Shown: positions 61,879 to 64,000 of the stretch, piece after piece
Layout: each line of letters opens with the position of its first letter
Position numbering within the stretch: position 1 is the first letter of the stretch
NCBI GenBank assembly: GCA_017643215.1
Contig: JAEPNV010000004.1
Span: 248,001-312,000, forward strand
Direction: 5' to 3'
Length of the DNA: 64,000 nucleotides
DNA from: Roseibium sp.
GTDB taxonomy: Bacteria > Pseudomonadota > Alphaproteobacteria > Rhizobiales > Stappiaceae
Program-made: the position numbers and the translations under genes
The notes under the pieces: model-generated
Told to the model about the DNA's origin: nothing
Databases searched by the model: none
What the model saw: the letters and a program-made list of their open reading frames with translations, nothing else

Positions 61879-64000
61879 ATGCCGGAGCCTGAACGACGGC
61901 CATCTGTTCATACCATCCCGGCCTCCGTTCCATTTTTGAAAACCCTGGCTCGGTCGCTGGTTGATGGGAGCCTGATCGACGGGTTCCGCCCGCTCGACGA
62001 TCCGCTTTTGCTCCCGACCGCCACGCTCTATTTGCCCACGCGCCGGGCAGCGCGCCTCCTGCCGGATATCTTTCACGAGCTGTTTGATGGCCGTCCGGTC
62101 TTACTGCCGCAAATTCGACCGGTCGGCGATGCGGACGAAGACCACCAAGCATTAAGCGGGAAGCCGGACGCCGCGCCGTTGCCACCGGCCATGCCGCTTT
62201 TGGAGCGTCAACTTGCCATGACCCGGCTTGTGATGGCGTGGAAGGGCACGATGCGCCGGGACGTTTTGAGCCTCGGTCATGCAGAACCGCCCGGTGTCCC
62301 GGCATCGGCTGCCGATGCGGTGTGGCTTGCCGCCGACTTGCTGGCCCTGATGGATGAGGTCGAAACGGAAGGCGCCGACTGGTCGGATCTGACGACGCTG
62401 GTGCCCGAGGATTACGCGCGTTATTGGCAGATCACGCTCGATTTTTTGACCATTGTGCGTGACGCATGGCCCGCCTACCTCGCCGAGCGCGGCATGATGG
62501 ATCCAAAGGCCCGCCAGGCGCAGCTGATCCGCGGCGAAGCGGACCGGCTATTGGCTGATCCGCCGGACGGCCCGGTCATCGTGGCCGGCGTCACCGGGTC
62601 CGTGCCGGCGACCGCCATGCTTCTCAAAAGCGTCGCGCACCTGCCGCAAGGAGCCATCGTCCTGCCGGGTCTCGACACGCGGATGGATACCGCTTCGTGG
62701 GGAATCCTTGATGGGCCGGACGACGCTGGAGATGGGAAAGGGCGGTCGATGCCGCGGCCGGTTGGCGGCGCATCGGCGCATCCGCAGTTTCTTTTGAAAA
62801 GGCTTTTGAACACGCTTGCGGTGAGCCGAAATGACGTGTTCAACCTCGGCGATCCGCCGTCGGACGGCATGCGGGTGCGCGAGCGGCTGGTGTCTGAAGC
62901 CATGCGCCCGGCCGAAACCTCGGATGGCTGGGACACGGCGCTGAGCCAAGGCGAGCGGCGAGACCTGTCCAAAGGCGTTAACAACATGGCGCTGATCGCC
63001 GCGCGCAACGAAGCCGACGAGGCCTTGAGCGTCGCAATTTGCCTGCGCGAGGGGCTGGAGCAGGGCCAAACCTGCGCGCTGGTGTCGCCGGACCGGTTCC
63101 TGACGCGCCGCGTCGCGGCAGAACTCTCCCGCTGGAACATCCAGGTTGACGACAGTGCGGGCCGGCCCCTTGATCAAACGCCGCCCGCGATCCTGGCCAT
63201 TTTGACGGCCAAGCTTGCGGTTCATGGCTGCGAACCGATCGATCTTCTGAGCCTGCTGAAGCACCCGCTGGCGCGGCTGGGCCTGCCGGTCAAGGATATC
63301 CGCGCCGCAGCCCGGGCTTTGGAGCGCGGTGTTGTGCGTGGTCCTCGCCCGGCGCCGGGAACTGAGGGCCTGAAAGCGGCGGTCAGGGCCGCTCGGCAAT
63401 CGGCAGGCTCCGCGCGGCGGGACCCGCCGCGCTGGAAAAAGATCCACGATGCCGACTGGCCGGCGATCGAAGATCTGGTTGACCGGCTGGCCGCCGCGCT
63501 GGCGCCGCTGGAAGACCTTGCCGCGCGCGAGGACCCAATGCCGGTCGTTGCGCTGACTGAAGCGCATGCGCACGCGGTTTCTGCGGTGGCAGTTGATGAG
63601 ATCGGCAGCGACGCGGAGCTTTTTGCCGCCGAGGCCGGGGAAGCGTTCGCGACGTTTTTTGCCGAGCTGTTGGATGCCGGCGAAAGCGGACTTTCCGTGC
63701 GGCCGGGGGACTGGCCCGCGGTCTTGGGCGCATTGATGGCCGGGCAGGCAGTGCGCCGGCGCCTTCCAGGGGATCCGCGCATCCAGATCCTCGGCCCGAT
63801 GGAGGCCCGGCTCCAGCACTTCGACCGTGTGATCCTGGGCGGATTGAATGAGGGGATCTGGCCGCAGCGCACCCGCAACAGTCCCTGGCTGAACCGGCCC
63901 ATGAAGTCCGGGATGGGGCTCGATCCGCCCGAGCGCCGGATCGGTGCATCGGCGCATGAATTCTGCATGGGGCTTGGCGCCCGGCACGTTGTCCTGTCCC
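61879..64000 (+). CDS. addB: AddB, subunit of the AddAB helicase-nuclease (3' end outside the window)
   Basis: An open frame begins with ATG at 61879, three bases after the murU stop, and runs to the end of the window (707 codons). The N-terminus LYLPTRRAARLLPDIF followed by LLPQIRPVGDADED, and the later GGLNEGIWPQRTRNSPWL and GLDPPERRIGASAHEF, are those of alphaproteobacterial AddB. AddAB processes double-strand ends for RecA. The protein is normally about 1000 residues, so its iron-sulfur nuclease domain lies beyond the window. addA is expected downstream. Confidence 0.94.
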   Translation, partial: MPEPERRPSVHTIPASVPFLKTLARSLVDGSLIDGFRPLDDPLLLPTATLYLPTRRAARLLPDIFHELFDGRPVLLPQIRPVGDADEDHQALSGKPDAAPLPPAMPLLERQLAMTRLVMAWKGTMRRDVLSLGHAEPPGVPASAADAVWLAADLLALMDEVETEGADWSDLTTLVPEDYARYWQITLDFLTIVRDAWPAYLAERGMMDPKARQAQLIRGEADRLLADPPDGPVIVAGVTGSVPATAMLLKSVAHLPQGAIVLPGLDTRMDTASWGILDGPDDAGDGKGRSMPRPVGGASAHPQFLLKRLLNTLAVSRNDVFNLGDPPSDGMRVRERLVSEAMRPAETSDGWDTALSQGERRDLSKGVNNMALIAARNEADEALSVAICLREGLEQGQTCALVSPDRFLTRRVAAELSRWNIQVDDSAGRPLDQTPPAILAILTAKLAVHGCEPIDLLSLLKHPLARLGLPVKDIRAAARALERGVVRGPRPAPGTEGLKAAVRAARQSAGSARRDPPRWKKIHDADWPAIEDLVDRLAAALAPLEDLAAREDPMPVVALTEAHAHAVSAVAVDEIGSDAELFAAEAGEAFATFFAELLDAGESGLSVRPGDWPAVLGALMAGQAVRRRLPGDPRIQILGPMEARLQHFDRVILGGLNEGIWPQRTRNSPWLNRPMKSGMGLDPPERRIGASAHEFCMGLGARHVVLS

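Noticed and set aside
62548..63987. A 479-codon minus-strand frame at the end of the window
   Set aside because: It is antisense to addB, whose forward frame is continuous from 61879 and carries clear AddB motifs.

Overview
The window is a chromosomal segment of a GC-rich alphaproteobacterium, most likely a member of the Hyphomicrobiales (Rhizobiales). The main grounds are the block pckA / chvI-chvG / hprK / EIIA-Man / HPr, a DivL with tyrosine in place of the phospho-acceptor histidine, a GcrA-type cysteine motif, an Omp19-type lipoprotein, an atpHAGDC operon without the Fo genes, and an LDH-like malate dehydrogenase upstream of sucCDAB-lpd. Genus and species cannot be read from the sequence alone.

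Layout. 1-803: end of the succinate dehydrogenase operon (sdhB). 804-9217: accessory stretch with a DUF808 membrane protein, an AT-rich orphan gene followed by a broken copy of the DUF808 3' end, an isomerase, a membrane adenylate cyclase, intergenic palindromic repeats, and a low-GC two-gene cassette (HEPN-like protein plus winged-helix protein) that looks like a defence or toxin-type module. 9218-17619: msrA, recQ, a lysophospholipid acyltransferase-like gene, MAPEG, GNAT, Omp19-like lipoprotein, DUF7662 protein, GrpB, zapE. 17793-27930: TCA cycle block mdh-sucC-sucD-sucA-sucB-(LysE exporter)-lpdA. 28133-34262: small secreted proteins, a GNAT enzyme, rpsU, xerC, fructose-6-phosphate aldolase/transaldolase, priA. 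34677-39750: F1 ATP synthase operon atpHAGDC with unusual intercistronic hairpins. 40141-42809: a chemoreceptor and a 68-residue protein resembling the C-terminal domain of GcrA. 43125-46438: an operon for maturation of molybdenum hydroxylases (XdhC N-part, LysE exporter, XdhC C-part, MocA-type cytidylyltransferase). 46563-52450: pckA divergent from chvI-chvG-hprK-EIIA-HPr, a regulatory block linking the envelope/acid two-component system, the regulatory phosphotransferase system and gluconeogenesis. 52529-55250: a cfa-type methyltransferase and a SatD plus DUF3307-like pair with an operator-like array. 55420-64000: ahcY, divL, tsaE-amgK fusion, murU-like gene and the start of addB, cut by the window end.

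How it fits together. Most of the window is core metabolism and cell-cycle machinery: the TCA block feeds electrons to the succinate dehydrogenase that precedes it, the F1 operon makes ATP, and PckA draws oxaloacetate from the cycle under likely control of the neighbouring regulators. The unusual content is confined to small islands whose base composition is visibly more AT-rich: the orphan gene at 2835-3686, the cassette at 6708-8453 and the satD promoter at 53890-53970. No tRNA, rRNA, CRISPR array, transposase or riboswitch was recognised.
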